64,000 nt of DNA from Achromobacter sp. HZ34 (lineage in GTDB: Bacteria; Pseudomonadota; Gammaproteobacteria; Burkholderiales; Burkholderiaceae_B): positions 248,001 to 312,000 of the forward strand of contig NZ_NJIX01000001.1 of the NCBI RefSeq assembly GCF_002209485.1, read 5' to 3'. How positions within the stretch are numbered: the stretch's first letter is position 1; every line of letters begins with the position of its first letter. Made by a program: the position numbers and the translations under genes. The notes beneath the pieces are model-generated. The model saw only the letters and a list, made by a program, of their open reading frames with translations, was not told the DNA's origin and made no database searches. Below, one piece after another: positions 1 to 8,147 of this stretch.

Positions 1-920
1 TGGGCACCGCACAGGCCCAGGACGGACCCTACCCATCCAGGGCAGTGCGCATCGTGGTGCCATATCCCGTGGGAGGCTTCAATGACACGCTGGGCCGCCT
101 CGTCGCGGCCAAGTTGGGCACGAAGTGGAAACAGCCCGTGCTCGTCGAAAACAAGCCCGGTGCCGGGACGGTAATCGGTACGCAGGCCGTGGCGCAAGCG
201 CCCGCGGACGGCTACACCCTGCTGGTGGTGCAATTCCCGTTCGCCTCGAATCCCTCGCTGTACAAGCTGCCGTACGACACGGAGAAGGCGTTCTCGCCTG
301 TCATCCTGGCCGGCCGCTCGCCCATGATGCTGGTGACGCACGCGGACAGTCCACTGCATAGCGTGAAGGATCTGCTGGCAGCCGCCAATTCCAAGACCCA
401 TGTCCTGAACTACGGATCGTCGGGGCCGGGTTCGTCGAATCACCTTGCCATGGCCTTGTTCGAAAGCCTTTCCAAGACGCATATGACGCAGGTGCCCTAC
501 AAGGGCAGCACGCCGATGCTGACTGACCTGTCTGGCGGACAGTTCGACGTGGCCGTGGATCTGCTACCCAACGCGCTGCCGTTCCTGAAGTCCGGCAAGG
601 TGCGGGCATTGGCGGTGGCCAGTCCCAAGCGTTCGCCGCTGATGCCGGATCTGCCGACGGTGACCGAGGCTGGACTACCGGGCTACGAGGTCTCGTCCTG
701 GCACGGCTTCGTGGTGCCCGCCGGTACGCCGGCCGATGTGGTCGCCAGGTTGAACCGCGACCTGAACGAGATACTGGCCATGCCGGACGTCAAGGAAACG
801 TTCACGCAGCAAGGGGTTGAGCCGGACGGCGGCACGCCGGAACAGTTCCGCCTGTTCATCGCCAGCCAGGTGGCGCTTTGGAAGAAGGTCGTGCAGGACG
901 GCCACATCACCGTTGAGTAA
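1..920 (+). CDS. Bug/TctC-family periplasmic solute receptor (5' end cut off by window)
   Basis: This is the 3' part of a gene for a periplasmic receptor of the Bug/TctC family, the substrate-binding component of tripartite tricarboxylate transporters. The frame is already open at base 3, ahead of the GTG at base 45, and the upstream residues GTAQAQDGPYPSR look like the end of a secretion signal cleaved after AQA, so the true start lies outside the window. Visible family marks are the PYPVGG loop, ENKPGAGT, and a DGYT motif. No TctA/TctB membrane genes are in view, which is usual for orphan Bug genes. The last 14 bases overlap the convergent LysR gene. The ligand cannot be read; a furan carboxylate is only a guess from the neighbouring hmf cluster. 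Confidence 0.92.
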   Translation, partial: GTAQAQDGPYPSRAVRIVVPYPVGGFNDTLGRLVAAKLGTKWKQPVLVENKPGAGTVIGTQAVAQAPADGYTLLVVQFPFASNPSLYKLPYDTEKAFSPVILAGRSPMMLVTHADSPLHSVKDLLAAANSKTHVLNYGSSGPGSSNHLAMALFESLSKTHMTQVPYKGSTPMLTDLSGGQFDVAVDLLPNALPFLKSGKVRALAVASPKRSPLMPDLPTVTEAGLPGYEVSSWHGFVVPAGTPADVVARLNRDLNEILAMPDVKETFTQQGVEPDGGTPEQFRLFIASQVALWKKVVQDGHITVE

Positions 921-1863
921 GCGTTTCCCCGAGGGCTGCCCCACGCTGGGCCTTGGGCTGTTTTATCGGCGCGGCAAGACCGCGCACGTGGCGCGTCATC
1001 ACTTCCACGAATGCCGCGGCTTCGGCGGTCAGCGCCCGGCGGGGATGCGTCACGCAGACCACCTGCCGAAACAGCTGGGGGTCCGACACTTCATGCAGGC
1101 GCAGCCGGCCGCGCTGCACGCGGTTACGCACGGCGACGCGGGGCAGCAGGGTGGCGTAGGCGGTATTCTCGACCAGCTTGATGATGGACACGATAGAGTC
1201 CATTTCATACGTGGGCGACAGATCGATGTCCTCAGCCTGGGCGAAACTTTCCAGGATGCCGCGCAGTCCATGCTGGCGCGTCGGTAGCGCAAGATCGAGC
1301 TGGGCGGCGGTGCGCAAGGGCACGGTCGGGCCCAGGTCATGGGCATGCCTGCTGCCGGTCACCAGCACCAGGTCCTCGTCGACGATGTGCTCGACGGCCA
1401 GGGACAATGGGCGGCGCGGCTTGTTGATGAACGCGGCATCCAGCTGGCCGCCCGCCACCAAGTCGCCCAGCGTGGCGCTGTAGCCATCGGTGACGGTGAT
1501 GGTGACCTGCGCATGCTGCGCGGCGAATTCCTCGATGGCGTCCGACAGCACACCCTGGGCGATGGACGCGATCATGCCGATATTGACGTGACCCTTGAGT
1601 TCGCCGTCGGTACGCAGCAGCTGGTCGCGCGCATGCGTGAAGTCGCGCATGATCGGCAGGAAAGTGCGGTACATCTGCCGCGCCGCCGAGGTCGGCCGCA
1701 TGCCCTGTTGGCTGCGCTCGAACAGCTTGCGGCCGATCTCGTCTTCCAGGCGGGCGATCTGCATGCTCAGCGCCGGTTGCACGATATTCAGCCGCCGCGC
1801 CGCGCGGGTGACCGTGCCTTCTTCGTACAAGCAGATGAAGTACTGGATCTGCCGCAATTCCAT
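907..1863 (-). CDS. LysR-type regulator, probable regulator of the hmf cluster
   Basis: A LysR-type transcription regulator of 318 residues, the usual family size. The winged helix-turn-helix occupies about residues 1-60 (TVTRAARRLNIVQPALSMQI) and a co-inducer-binding domain follows from about residue 90. It is transcribed away from hmfA across a 172-base gap that holds an AT-rich palindrome and a promoter, the classical arrangement for a LysR gene and its target operon. In Cupriavidus basilensis a LysR-type gene (hmfR1) is linked to the furoate genes, so control of hmfA onward in response to a furan compound or CoA ester is a reasonable inference. Its 3' end overlaps the Bug receptor gene by 14 bases. 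The ATG at 1863 gives a typical LysR N terminus (MELRQIQYF). Confidence 0.88.
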   Translation of the reverse strand: MELRQIQYFICLYEEGTVTRAARRLNIVQPALSMQIARLEDEIGRKLFERSQQGMRPTSAARQMYRTFLPIMRDFTHARDQLLRTDGELKGHVNIGMIASIAQGVLSDAIEEFAAQHAQVTITVTDGYSATLGDLVAGGQLDAAFINKPRRPLSLAVEHIVDEDLVLVTGSRHAHDLGPTVPLRTAAQLDLALPTRQHGLRGILESFAQAEDIDLSPTYEMDSIVSIIKLVENTAYATLLPRVAVRNRVQRGRLRLHEVSDPQLFRQVVCVTHPRRALTAEAAAFVEVMTRHVRGLAAPIKQPKAQRGAALGETLTQR

Positions 1864-1946
1864 GGTCTGGCTCCATTCCGTCGATCAGTTGCGCGCTGCG
1901 CATCACGCCTCGCGCGAGCAGTATCAGTTTATATGATGGAAAAGAT

Positions 1947-1961
1947 AATTAAAGATTAATT
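1947..1961. promoter_or_regulatory. AT-rich palindrome, candidate LysR operator
   Basis: The sequence AATTAAAGATTAATT is a perfect inverted repeat (arms AATTAA and TTAATT around AGA) in a GC-rich genome, midway between the divergent LysR and hmfA starts. Bases 1946 and 1958 also fit the T-N11-A core of LysR boxes. It abuts the -35 element of the proposed hmfA promoter, where a LysR activator would be expected to bind. Confidence 0.5.
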
Positions 1962-1988
1962 GACCTGATATACCCCGCTTCCTAGACT
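1960..1988 (+). promoter_or_regulatory. Candidate sigma-70 promoter of the hmf operon
   Basis: TTGACC (1960-1965, 5 of 6 to consensus) and TAGACT (1983-1988, 4 of 6) are separated by exactly 17 bases and lie about 50 bases ahead of the hmfA start. The weak -10 and the overlapping palindrome suit an activator-dependent promoter. Assigned by eye. Confidence 0.5.
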
Positions 1989-2035
1989 GCAGTGACGAGA
2001 CATTTGCCGATAGGCCCGAGCCAATCCAGACCAAC

Positions 2036-5000
2036 ATGGATACCAGTAGTCGACCCGTTCCTGCCGCGGACACCGCGCGGTCCCAGCCCCCGCAGTCCCG
2101 ACCCCATCTTGGCCGGGCCAGCGAGCGCGTGGAAGACCAGGCCATCCTGACGGGCCGGGGCCGCTACGGCGACGACGCTGCCCTGCATCCCGGCACGCTG
2201 CACGCGGCCATCGTCCGATCGCCCCATGCGCACGCACGCCTGGCTGGCGTCGACATCGCCAGGGCGATGGCCTCCCCGGGCGTGCGCGCCGTCCTCATTG
2301 GTGCTGACCTGGCGGCGTGGTCGCGCCCCTTCGTGGTGGGCGTCAAGCAGCCCATGGAGCAATGGTCGCTGGCCGTGGACAAGGTGCGCTATGTGGGTGA
2401 ACCGGTTGCCGTGGTGATCGCGGAAAGCCGCTATCTTGCCGAGGATGGCGCCGATCTGGTGCAGGTCTCCTACGAGCCGCTGGCAGCCGTCGTCACGGTG
2501 GAAGACGCGCGCGCGGACGATGCCCCGGTGCTGCACGAGAAAGTGGGCAGCAATATCGTCAGCGACCGCTCTTTCCGCTACGGCGATCCGGAGGCGGCCT
2601 TCGCGGCGGCGCCGCATCGCATCGGACTGACCATCCGCTATCCCCGCAATTCATGCACGCCCATCGAATGCGCGGTGGTCGTGGCCGAATACGTGTCGGC
2701 GCAGGATGGGTATGACGTGCAGTCGAATTTCATGGGGCCGTTCTCGCTGCACACCGTGATGGCGCTGGCCTTGAAAATACCGGGCAATCGCCTGCGCCAC
2801 CGCACGTTCGCGGATTCGGGCGGCAGCTTCGGCGTCAAGCAGGCCGTGTTTCCCTACGCGGTACTGATGTGCCTGGCCGCGCGCAAGGCGGGTGCACCCG
2901 TGAAGTGGGTGGAGGACCGCCTGGAGCATCTCGCGGCCGCCACCTCCGCGACGGGACGCCTTGCCCATATCGAGGCCGCCGTGCAGGCCGATGGCCGCAT
3001 CACCGCCTTGTCCTACGACCAGTACGACGATTGCGGCGGCTATCTGCGCGCGCCGGAGCCTGCCACTTTCTACCGCATGCACGGCTGCTTGACCGGCCCC
3101 TACGACATTCCCAACCTGTCGGTACGCAATCGCGTGGTGCTGACCAACAAGACGCCGGCGGGGCTGGTGCGCGGGTTCGGCGGACCGCAGGTGTACTTCG
3201 CGCTGGAGCGCCTGATGCAGCGCATCGCGCGCCAGCTGGATATCGACCCGCTGGCGCTGTACCGGCGCAACTTTATCGCCGCCGACGCCTTTCCTTACCG
3301 GGCCGCCGCGGGGGCGCTGCTGGATTCAGGGAACTACCAGGGTGCCCTCGACCTGGTGGCGTCCGAGGGCGGCTTGCAGGACCTGCTGGCACGGCGGCAG
3401 GAAGTGCGTGCGCGTGGCGGTCTTTACGGCATCGGTTATGCCGCCATCGTCGAGCCCTCGATTTCCAATATGGGCTACATCTCCACTGTGCTGCCCAAGG
3501 AAGCACGCGAGAAGGCGGGCCCCAAGAACGGCGCCATCGCGGCCGCTACCGTCGCGGTCGATCCGCTGGGCGGGGTCAATGTCGTGGTGGCGTCGGCGCC
3601 GGCCGGCCAGGGCCACAAGACCGTCTGCGCACAAGTGGTCGCCGATGTGTTGGGCGTGGACCCCGCGGTAGTGTCGGTAAATGTGGAATTCGATACACAG
3701 AAGGACGGCTGGTCGGTGGCCGCCGGCAATTACTCCAGCCGCTTCGCCGGCGCGGTGGCGGGCACCGTGCATCTGGCCGCCAGCCGCCTGCGAGACAAGC
3801 TGGCCGCCATTGGGGCGCATCAGTTCGGCTGTGCGGTGGAAGAGGTAGTGTTCGGCGACGGCAAGATAGGCCAGCGCAGCCAGCCCGATAAAGCGCAACC
3901 CTTCGCGCGTGTCGCGGCCAATCCCCATTGGGCGCCGGCGCTGCTGCCGCCCGGTGTCGAACCGGGCTTGCGGGAAACGGTGTTCTGGACGCCGCCGCAA
4001 CTCAGCGCGCCGGATGACCAGGACCGCGTCAACACATCGGCCGCGTACGGCTTCGCTTTCGACGTCTGCGCGGTGGAGATCGACCGCGCCACGGGCCGGG
4101 TGCGCATCGATCGCTACGTCACCACCCACGACGCCGGCCGCATCCTCAATCCCGCGCTGGCCGACGGCCAGATCCGTGGCGCCTTCGCCCAGGGCCTGGG
4201 CGCGGCGCTGATGGAAGAGTTCCGCTATGGCCAGGATGGCAGCTTCCAGTCGGGCACCTTCGCCGACTACCTGGTGCCGACCACCTGCGAGGTTCCGGAA
4301 CCGCTCATCCTGCACATGGAAACGCCCAGCCCGTTCACCCCGCTGGGCGCGAAGGGACTGGGCGAGGGCAACAACATGAGCACGCCCGTCTGCGTGGCGA
4401 ATGCCGTGGCGGACGCGCTGGGCGCCGACGACGTGACGCTGCCGCTCACCCCCGCCAAGGTGATGGCCTTGATAGGCATGGAAGATCCCCCGCCTTCGGC
4501 GGGCGCGGCGCAGGCCTTGCCCGAAGCAGGCAGCGCAGGCGAACCCCGCAAGGGCGGCAAGGCGCTGTCCGCCCGTGGCGAAGTCAGGTTGGCGGCCACC
4601 CCGGCGGCGGTCTTCGCGGTGCTGCTGGACCCCGTCGCGCTGGCCAAGGTGATCCCGGGCTGCAATGCCTTGACGCCGGCCGGAGAGAACCGCTATCGCG
4701 CCGACGTCACGGTGGGCGTGGGCATGATCAAGGCGCGGTATGCGGCGGAGGTCGCCTTGTCCGAACTCGATCCGCCCAACGGCCTGCGGCTGTCCGGCAC
4801 GGGGATTTCCAGCGTGGGCACCGCCAAGGGCAGCGGGCTGGTGACCTTGCGGGCTGACGGTAGCGGCACCTTGCTGACCTATGACTACGAAGCCGAAGTG
4901 TCCGGCAAGGTCGCGGCCGTCGGTGGCCGCATGCTGGAAGGGGCCGCGCGCATCGTGCTGCGCCAGCTGTTCGATCAACTGGGCCGGCAGGCGAGCGGCG

Positions 5001-5059
5001 GCGCGGCGGAGGGCTCGTGGTGGCGTCGCCTGCTGGGCCGCTGGAGACGCAAACCATGA
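2036..5059 (+). CDS. hmfA: Molybdenum hydroxylase large subunit fused to a CoxG-like domain; probable 2-furoyl-CoA dehydrogenase HmfA
   Basis: This 1007-residue protein is the molybdopterin-cytosine-dinucleotide subunit of a xanthine dehydrogenase/CO dehydrogenase-type enzyme. The a/b hammerhead domain lies near residues 30-140 and the cofactor-binding domains run to about residue 800; the motif GAKGLGEGN near residue 777 carries the expected catalytic glutamate. A linker of about 40 residues leads to a second domain (about 842-985) resembling CoxG/SRPBCC proteins (PGC motif, then GGRML). The next two genes are the FAD and 2Fe-2S subunits, so the enzyme is a complete A-B-C complex. With the downstream ligase, UbiD/UbiX and crotonase genes, the best match is furoyl-CoA dehydrogenase, which hydroxylates 2-furoyl-CoA at C5. 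The stop overlaps the next start as ATGA. Family is certain; substrate is inferred from context. Confidence 0.87.
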   Translation: MDTSSRPVPAADTARSQPPQSRPHLGRASERVEDQAILTGRGRYGDDAALHPGTLHAAIVRSPHAHARLAGVDIARAMASPGVRAVLIGADLAAWSRPFVVGVKQPMEQWSLAVDKVRYVGEPVAVVIAESRYLAEDGADLVQVSYEPLAAVVTVEDARADDAPVLHEKVGSNIVSDRSFRYGDPEAAFAAAPHRIGLTIRYPRNSCTPIECAVVVAEYVSAQDGYDVQSNFMGPFSLHTVMALALKIPGNRLRHRTFADSGGSFGVKQAVFPYAVLMCLAARKAGAPVKWVEDRLEHLAAATSATGRLAHIEAAVQADGRITALSYDQYDDCGGYLRAPEPATFYRMHGCLTGPYDIPNLSVRNRVVLTNKTPAGLVRGFGGPQVYFALERLMQRIARQLDIDPLALYRRNFIAADAFPYRAAAGALLDSGNYQGALDLVASEGGLQDLLARRQEVRARGGLYGIGYAAIVEPSISNMGYISTVLPKEAREKAGPKNGAIAAATVAVDPLGGVNVVVASAPAGQGHKTVCAQVVADVLGVDPAVVSVNVEFDTQKDGWSVAAGNYSSRFAGAVAGTVHLAASRLRDKLAAIGAHQFGCAVEEVVFGDGKIGQRSQPDKAQPFARVAANPHWAPALLPPGVEPGLRETVFWTPPQLSAPDDQDRVNTSAAYGFAFDVCAVEIDRATGRVRIDRYVTTHDAGRILNPALADGQIRGAFAQGLGAALMEEFRYGQDGSFQSGTFADYLVPTTCEVPEPLILHMETPSPFTPLGAKGLGEGNNMSTPVCVANAVADALGADDVTLPLTPAKVMALIGMEDPPPSAGAAQALPEAGSAGEPRKGGKALSARGEVRLAATPAAVFAVLLDPVALAKVIPGCNALTPAGENRYRADVTVGVGMIKARYAAEVALSELDPPNGLRLSGTGISSVGTAKGSGLVTLRADGSGTLLTYDYEAEVSGKVAAVGGRMLEGAARIVLRQLFDQLGRQASGGAAEGSWWRRLLGRWRRKP

Positions 5060-5907
5060 AACCGCAGGCGTTCGACTATATCCGCGCGGAGTGCGCCCAG
5101 GATGCGGTGGAGGCCCTGGCCGAACTGGGCGCCGATGGCCGCATCCTGGCTGGCGGGCAGTCGCTCATGGCCGTACTGAACATGCGGCTGGCCCAGCCTG
5201 CCGCCTTGATCGACATTTCCCGCGCCAGCGATCTGGACTATGTGAAGGTGGAAAAAGGCTGGATGACGATAGGCGCGGCCACGACCCAGGCGAGTATCGA
5301 ATGGCGTAAGGATCTCGCGGCCGAGGTGCCCATGCTGGCGCAGGCGATTCCCTTCATCTCGCATTTCCAGATCCGCAATCGCGGGACGGTGTGCGGCTCG
5401 GTGGCGCATGCCGACCCCAGTGCGGAGCTGCCGCTGGTTCTGGCCGCGCTGGGCGGGGAAGTGCTGCTGCGCACGCGCCGCAAGCGCCGCACCTTGCCGG
5501 CGCCGGACTTCTTCCAGGGCATGCTGATGACGGCGCGCGCACCGGATGAACTGGTGGAGGCCGTGCGTTATCCGCTGGCAGCGCAGGGCGCGCGCTACGC
5601 CTTCGACGAGTTTTCATCACGGCACGGCGACTTCGCCATCGCCTCGGTCGCGGCGGTGGCCGATGAACGCCAGCTCACCCTGGCCGTGGGAGGTGTCGCC
5701 GATCGGCCCACGGTGCAGCGCTGGCCGCGCATGCCGGCGGCTGACATGGCTGCCGCCGTCAACGATTTCGCCTGGCAACTGGACGCGCAGGACGATGCCC
5801 ACGCAACGGCGGTCTTCCGCCGCCATCTGGTGCGCACGCTGGGGATGCGCGTGCTGCACGAGGTCATGGGCGCGACAGACGGCGCTGGCCGGCCGGAGGA
5901 TGCATGA
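5056..5907 (+). CDS. hmfB: FAD-binding subunit of molybdenum hydroxylase, probable HmfB
   Basis: A 283-residue medium subunit of the CoxM/xanthine dehydrogenase FAD type. It shows the FAD-binding stretch LAGGQSLMAVLNMRL near residues 33-47 and the second nucleotide-contact region IRNRGTVCGSVAHADP near 99-114, followed by the CO dehydrogenase flavoprotein C-terminal domain. An upstream in-frame start exists at 5017, but the ATG at 5056 forms the 4-base ATGA overlap with hmfA and begins at the conserved FDYIRAE stretch, so it was chosen. It passes electrons from the 2Fe-2S subunit to its flavin in the cytoplasmic complex. The stop again overlaps the following start as ATGA, indicating translational coupling and equal stoichiometry. 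Confidence 0.87.
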   Translation: MKPQAFDYIRAECAQDAVEALAELGADGRILAGGQSLMAVLNMRLAQPAALIDISRASDLDYVKVEKGWMTIGAATTQASIEWRKDLAAEVPMLAQAIPFISHFQIRNRGTVCGSVAHADPSAELPLVLAALGGEVLLRTRRKRRTLPAPDFFQGMLMTARAPDELVEAVRYPLAAQGARYAFDEFSSRHGDFAIASVAAVADERQLTLAVGGVADRPTVQRWPRMPAADMAAAVNDFAWQLDAQDDAHATAVFRRHLVRTLGMRVLHEVMGATDGAGRPEDA

Positions 5908-6416
5908 AACGGCTCAATCGCGACCAGGCCCACACGGTGGCCTTCGTCCTGAACGGCGAGCCACGCCGCGCGGCGTGCGAGCCTCGCACCTTGCTGTCGG
6001 ATCATCTGCGCCACGGCCTGGGCGCCACCGGCACGCATGTCGGTTGTGAACACGGCGTCTGCGGTGCCTGCACAGTGTTGATCGATGGCGTGGCGGGCCG
6101 CGCGTGCATGACGCTGGCGGTCCAGGTGGACGGCTGCCACATCGATACCGTCGAAGGGCTGGCGGACGACGACGGCGCACTGAACGACCTGCAGCGCGCG
6201 TTCCGGCGCAACCACGCGCTGCAGTGCGGATTCTGTACGGCAGGCATCCTCATGTCCTGCCAGGATTACCTGGGGCGCAATCCCGACCCCAGCGAACAGG
6301 ACGTGCGCGACATGTTGTCGGGCCATCTGTGCCGGTGCACCGGCTATACGAATATCGTCAAGGCCGTACTTGAAACCGCGGCCGAACGGCGGGCAGCGTC
6401 ACGAGGAGCGGGGTAA
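5904..6416 (+). CDS. hmfC: 2Fe-2S subunit of molybdenum hydroxylase, probable HmfC
   Basis: A 170-residue small subunit with two 2Fe-2S clusters. The plant-ferredoxin-type cluster ligands are in GCEHGVCGACTVLIDG (near residues 49-64), and the four-helix-bundle cluster ligands in QCGFCTAGI and LCRCTGY near residues 106-152. All eight cysteines expected for the family are present. It transfers electrons from the molybdenum centre of HmfA to the flavin of HmfB. It is coupled to hmfB by a 4-base overlap and followed after 2 bases by the ligase gene, so the dehydrogenase and ligase are co-expressed. Confidence 0.88.
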   Translation: MKRLNRDQAHTVAFVLNGEPRRAACEPRTLLSDHLRHGLGATGTHVGCEHGVCGACTVLIDGVAGRACMTLAVQVDGCHIDTVEGLADDDGALNDLQRAFRRNHALQCGFCTAGILMSCQDYLGRNPDPSEQDVRDMLSGHLCRCTGYTNIVKAVLETAAERRAASRGAG

Positions 6417-6418
6417 GC

Positions 6419-8041
6419 ATGCTGGACCTGGGAAAGACTTTCTTGCAGAGCGTCGAACGCAATCCCGACGCCCCGGCCATCGTGGATGGTGAACGGTCGC
6501 GATGTTACGCCGAGTGGCATGCCGACATCGCCGCCCTGGGTGAGGCGCTGGTGGAAATGGGGCTGCGCAAGGGCGAGCGGGTGCTGGCGGTCTTGCAGAA
6601 CCGCTACGAAATGGCGACCTTGCACTGGGCCTGCCAGTTTGTGGGGCTGGTGATGACTCCCCTGAACTGGCGTGCGAAGCCGGACGAGGTGGTCTACTGC
6701 ATCGAGAACGCGGAAGCGCGTGTCGTGTTCTTCGAAGCGGTGAGCGCCGCAGCCGTGGTCAGCGCCGCGCGGCAATGCCGGGTGCCCGCGGTGGCGGTGG
6801 GCGATATCCAGAGCGAGGCCCAGGCGGATGTCCAGGCCGATAGCCAGGCCGATATCCACACTGAGATACAGTCAGAACTACAGGCCGGCCTGCGTTTCGA
6901 TTCCCTGGTGGCGGCGCATCATGGCGCCGCGCTGGCGCCGGCCGCGCAGGCCGACGACTACTCCCTGATGCTGTATACGTCCGGCACCACCGGCAAGCCG
7001 AAAGGCGTGCCGCGCCGGCATCGCCACGAACGCGCCGCCGCCCTGGCGCACGTGGCGCAGAACCTGTACGGACGCGGCGAGCGCACGCTGGGTGTGATGC
7101 CGCTGTATCACACCATGGGCGTGCGTTCGCTATTGGCCATGGCGCTGGTCGACGGGCTGTTCGTCTGCATGCCCAGATTCGATGCGGCCGCCACCCTGGA
7201 GGCTATCGCACGGCACCGCCTGACCTGCCTCTACCTGGTGCCCACGCTCTATCACGACATGCTGGCCTGCCGCGAGCGCAACGGCGGCGACGTATCCTCG
7301 GTGACCAAGCTGGGATTCGCCGGCGCGCCGATGCACGATGCCTTGCTGCAGCGCCTGGACAAGGTGTTCCAGCCGCGCATCTTCGTCAACCACTATGGTT
7401 CGTCGGAGATCTACACCGTGGCCATCGACGCCGACGCCACGCGCAAGCCGGGCAGCGCGGGCAAGGCGGGCATCAATACGCGCTTGCGGGTGGTGACCCT
7501 GGGCGCCGATGACCCCGGCGCGGCAAGCGCGCTGGCGGCCCGGGGCGTGGAGGGCGAGATCGTCGCCGACCTGGCGGGGGACGAGGCCTTCGAGGGCTAT
7601 TGGAAGCGTCCCGACGCCGACGCCAAGTCGATACGTAATGGCTGGTACCGCACCGGCGATACCGGATATGTGGACCGGGACGGCGATCTCTACGTTACCG
7701 GCCGCGTCGACGACATGATCATCAGTGGCGGCGAAAACATTTCGCCGGTGGACATCGAGTCCGTACTGTCCTTGCATCCGGCGGTGGACGAAGTGTCCGT
7801 GGCCGGCATGCCGGACGAGCGCTGGGGCCAGCGGGTGGTGGCTTTCGTGAAACGCAAGACCGCCGTGGATGCGGCGGAGCTGGACCGCTATTGCCAAGGT
7901 TCCGACCTGCCGAACTTCAAGCGCCCCCGTGAATACGTGTTCGTCAATGAAATCCCCAAGTCGCCGGTGGGCAAGGTCTTGCGCCGCAAGCTGTCCGCTG
8001 GCGAATACGAACCGGATACGTCGACCGGTACGCCGGCATGA
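6419..8041 (+). CDS. hmfD: AMP-forming acyl-CoA ligase, probable 2-furoate-CoA ligase HmfD
   Basis: A 540-residue adenylate-forming ligase of the ANL superfamily. The P-loop motif LYTSGTTGKPKG is near residues 185-196, the ATP-contacting YRTGDTGY near 411-418, and the C-terminal catalytic lysine is in PKSPVGKVLRRKL. It would convert 2-furoate, ATP and CoA into 2-furoyl-CoA, the substrate of HmfABC. Odd feature: residues 128-155 consist of seven tandem tetrapeptides of the form x-D/E-x-Q (for example ADVQ, ADSQ, ADIH) encoded by a 12-base repeat. They fall in a surface region of the N-terminal domain where homologues normally have a short linker. The stop codon lies within the first unit of another repeat, of 8-base period, that follows the gene. 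Substrate is inferred from context. Confidence 0.85.
   Translation: MLDLGKTFLQSVERNPDAPAIVDGERSRCYAEWHADIAALGEALVEMGLRKGERVLAVLQNRYEMATLHWACQFVGLVMTPLNWRAKPDEVVYCIENAEARVVFFEAVSAAAVVSAARQCRVPAVAVGDIQSEAQADVQADSQADIHTEIQSELQAGLRFDSLVAAHHGAALAPAAQADDYSLMLYTSGTTGKPKGVPRRHRHERAAALAHVAQNLYGRGERTLGVMPLYHTMGVRSLLAMALVDGLFVCMPRFDAAATLEAIARHRLTCLYLVPTLYHDMLACRERNGGDVSSVTKLGFAGAPMHDALLQRLDKVFQPRIFVNHYGSSEIYTVAIDADATRKPGSAGKAGINTRLRVVTLGADDPGAASALAARGVEGEIVADLAGDEAFEGYWKRPDADAKSIRNGWYRTGDTGYVDRDGDLYVTGRVDDMIISGGENISPVDIESVLSLHPAVDEVSVAGMPDERWGQRVVAFVKRKTAVDAAELDRYCQGSDLPNFKRPREYVFVNEIPKSPVGKVLRRKLSAGEYEPDTSTGTPA
6800..6883 (+). repeat. In-frame 12-base tandem repeat inside hmfD
   Basis: Seven consecutive 12-base units (consensus GCCGATATCCAG) can be aligned from 6800 to 6883, diverging toward both ends. 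They encode GDIQ, SEAQ, ADVQ, ADSQ, ADIH, TEIQ and SELQ. The period is a multiple of three, so copy changes would keep the frame. Confidence 0.75.
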
Positions 8042-8097
8042 AGGCGTAAAGGCATGAAGGCATGAAGGCATGAAGGCATGAAGGCATGAAGGCATAA
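8034..8097 (+). repeat. 8-base tandem repeat (AGGCATGA) spanning the hmfD stop codon
   Basis: Eight units of 8 bases run without a break: five perfect AGGCATGA copies (8050-8089) flanked by degenerate copies CGGCATGA (8034), AGGCGTAA (8042) and AGGCATAA (8090). The hmfD stop TGA is the last three bases of the first unit. Each unit contains an overlapping ATG/TGA. Because the stop is in unit one, copy-number change would alter only the 50-base spacing to hmfF, not the HmfD protein. Confidence 0.9.
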
Positions 8098-8147
8098 ATG
8101 CGTAGATACGTGGACCATTCCCCACAACCTCATTCGTCGAGCGCAAC

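Noticed and set aside
3326-4978. Antisense frame of 550 codons within hmfA
   Set aside because: Shadow of the molybdenum hydroxylase gene with no domain of its own.
8034-8097. Possible CRISPR array
   Set aside because: Units are 8 bases and directly adjacent with no spacers; it is a simple tandem repeat.
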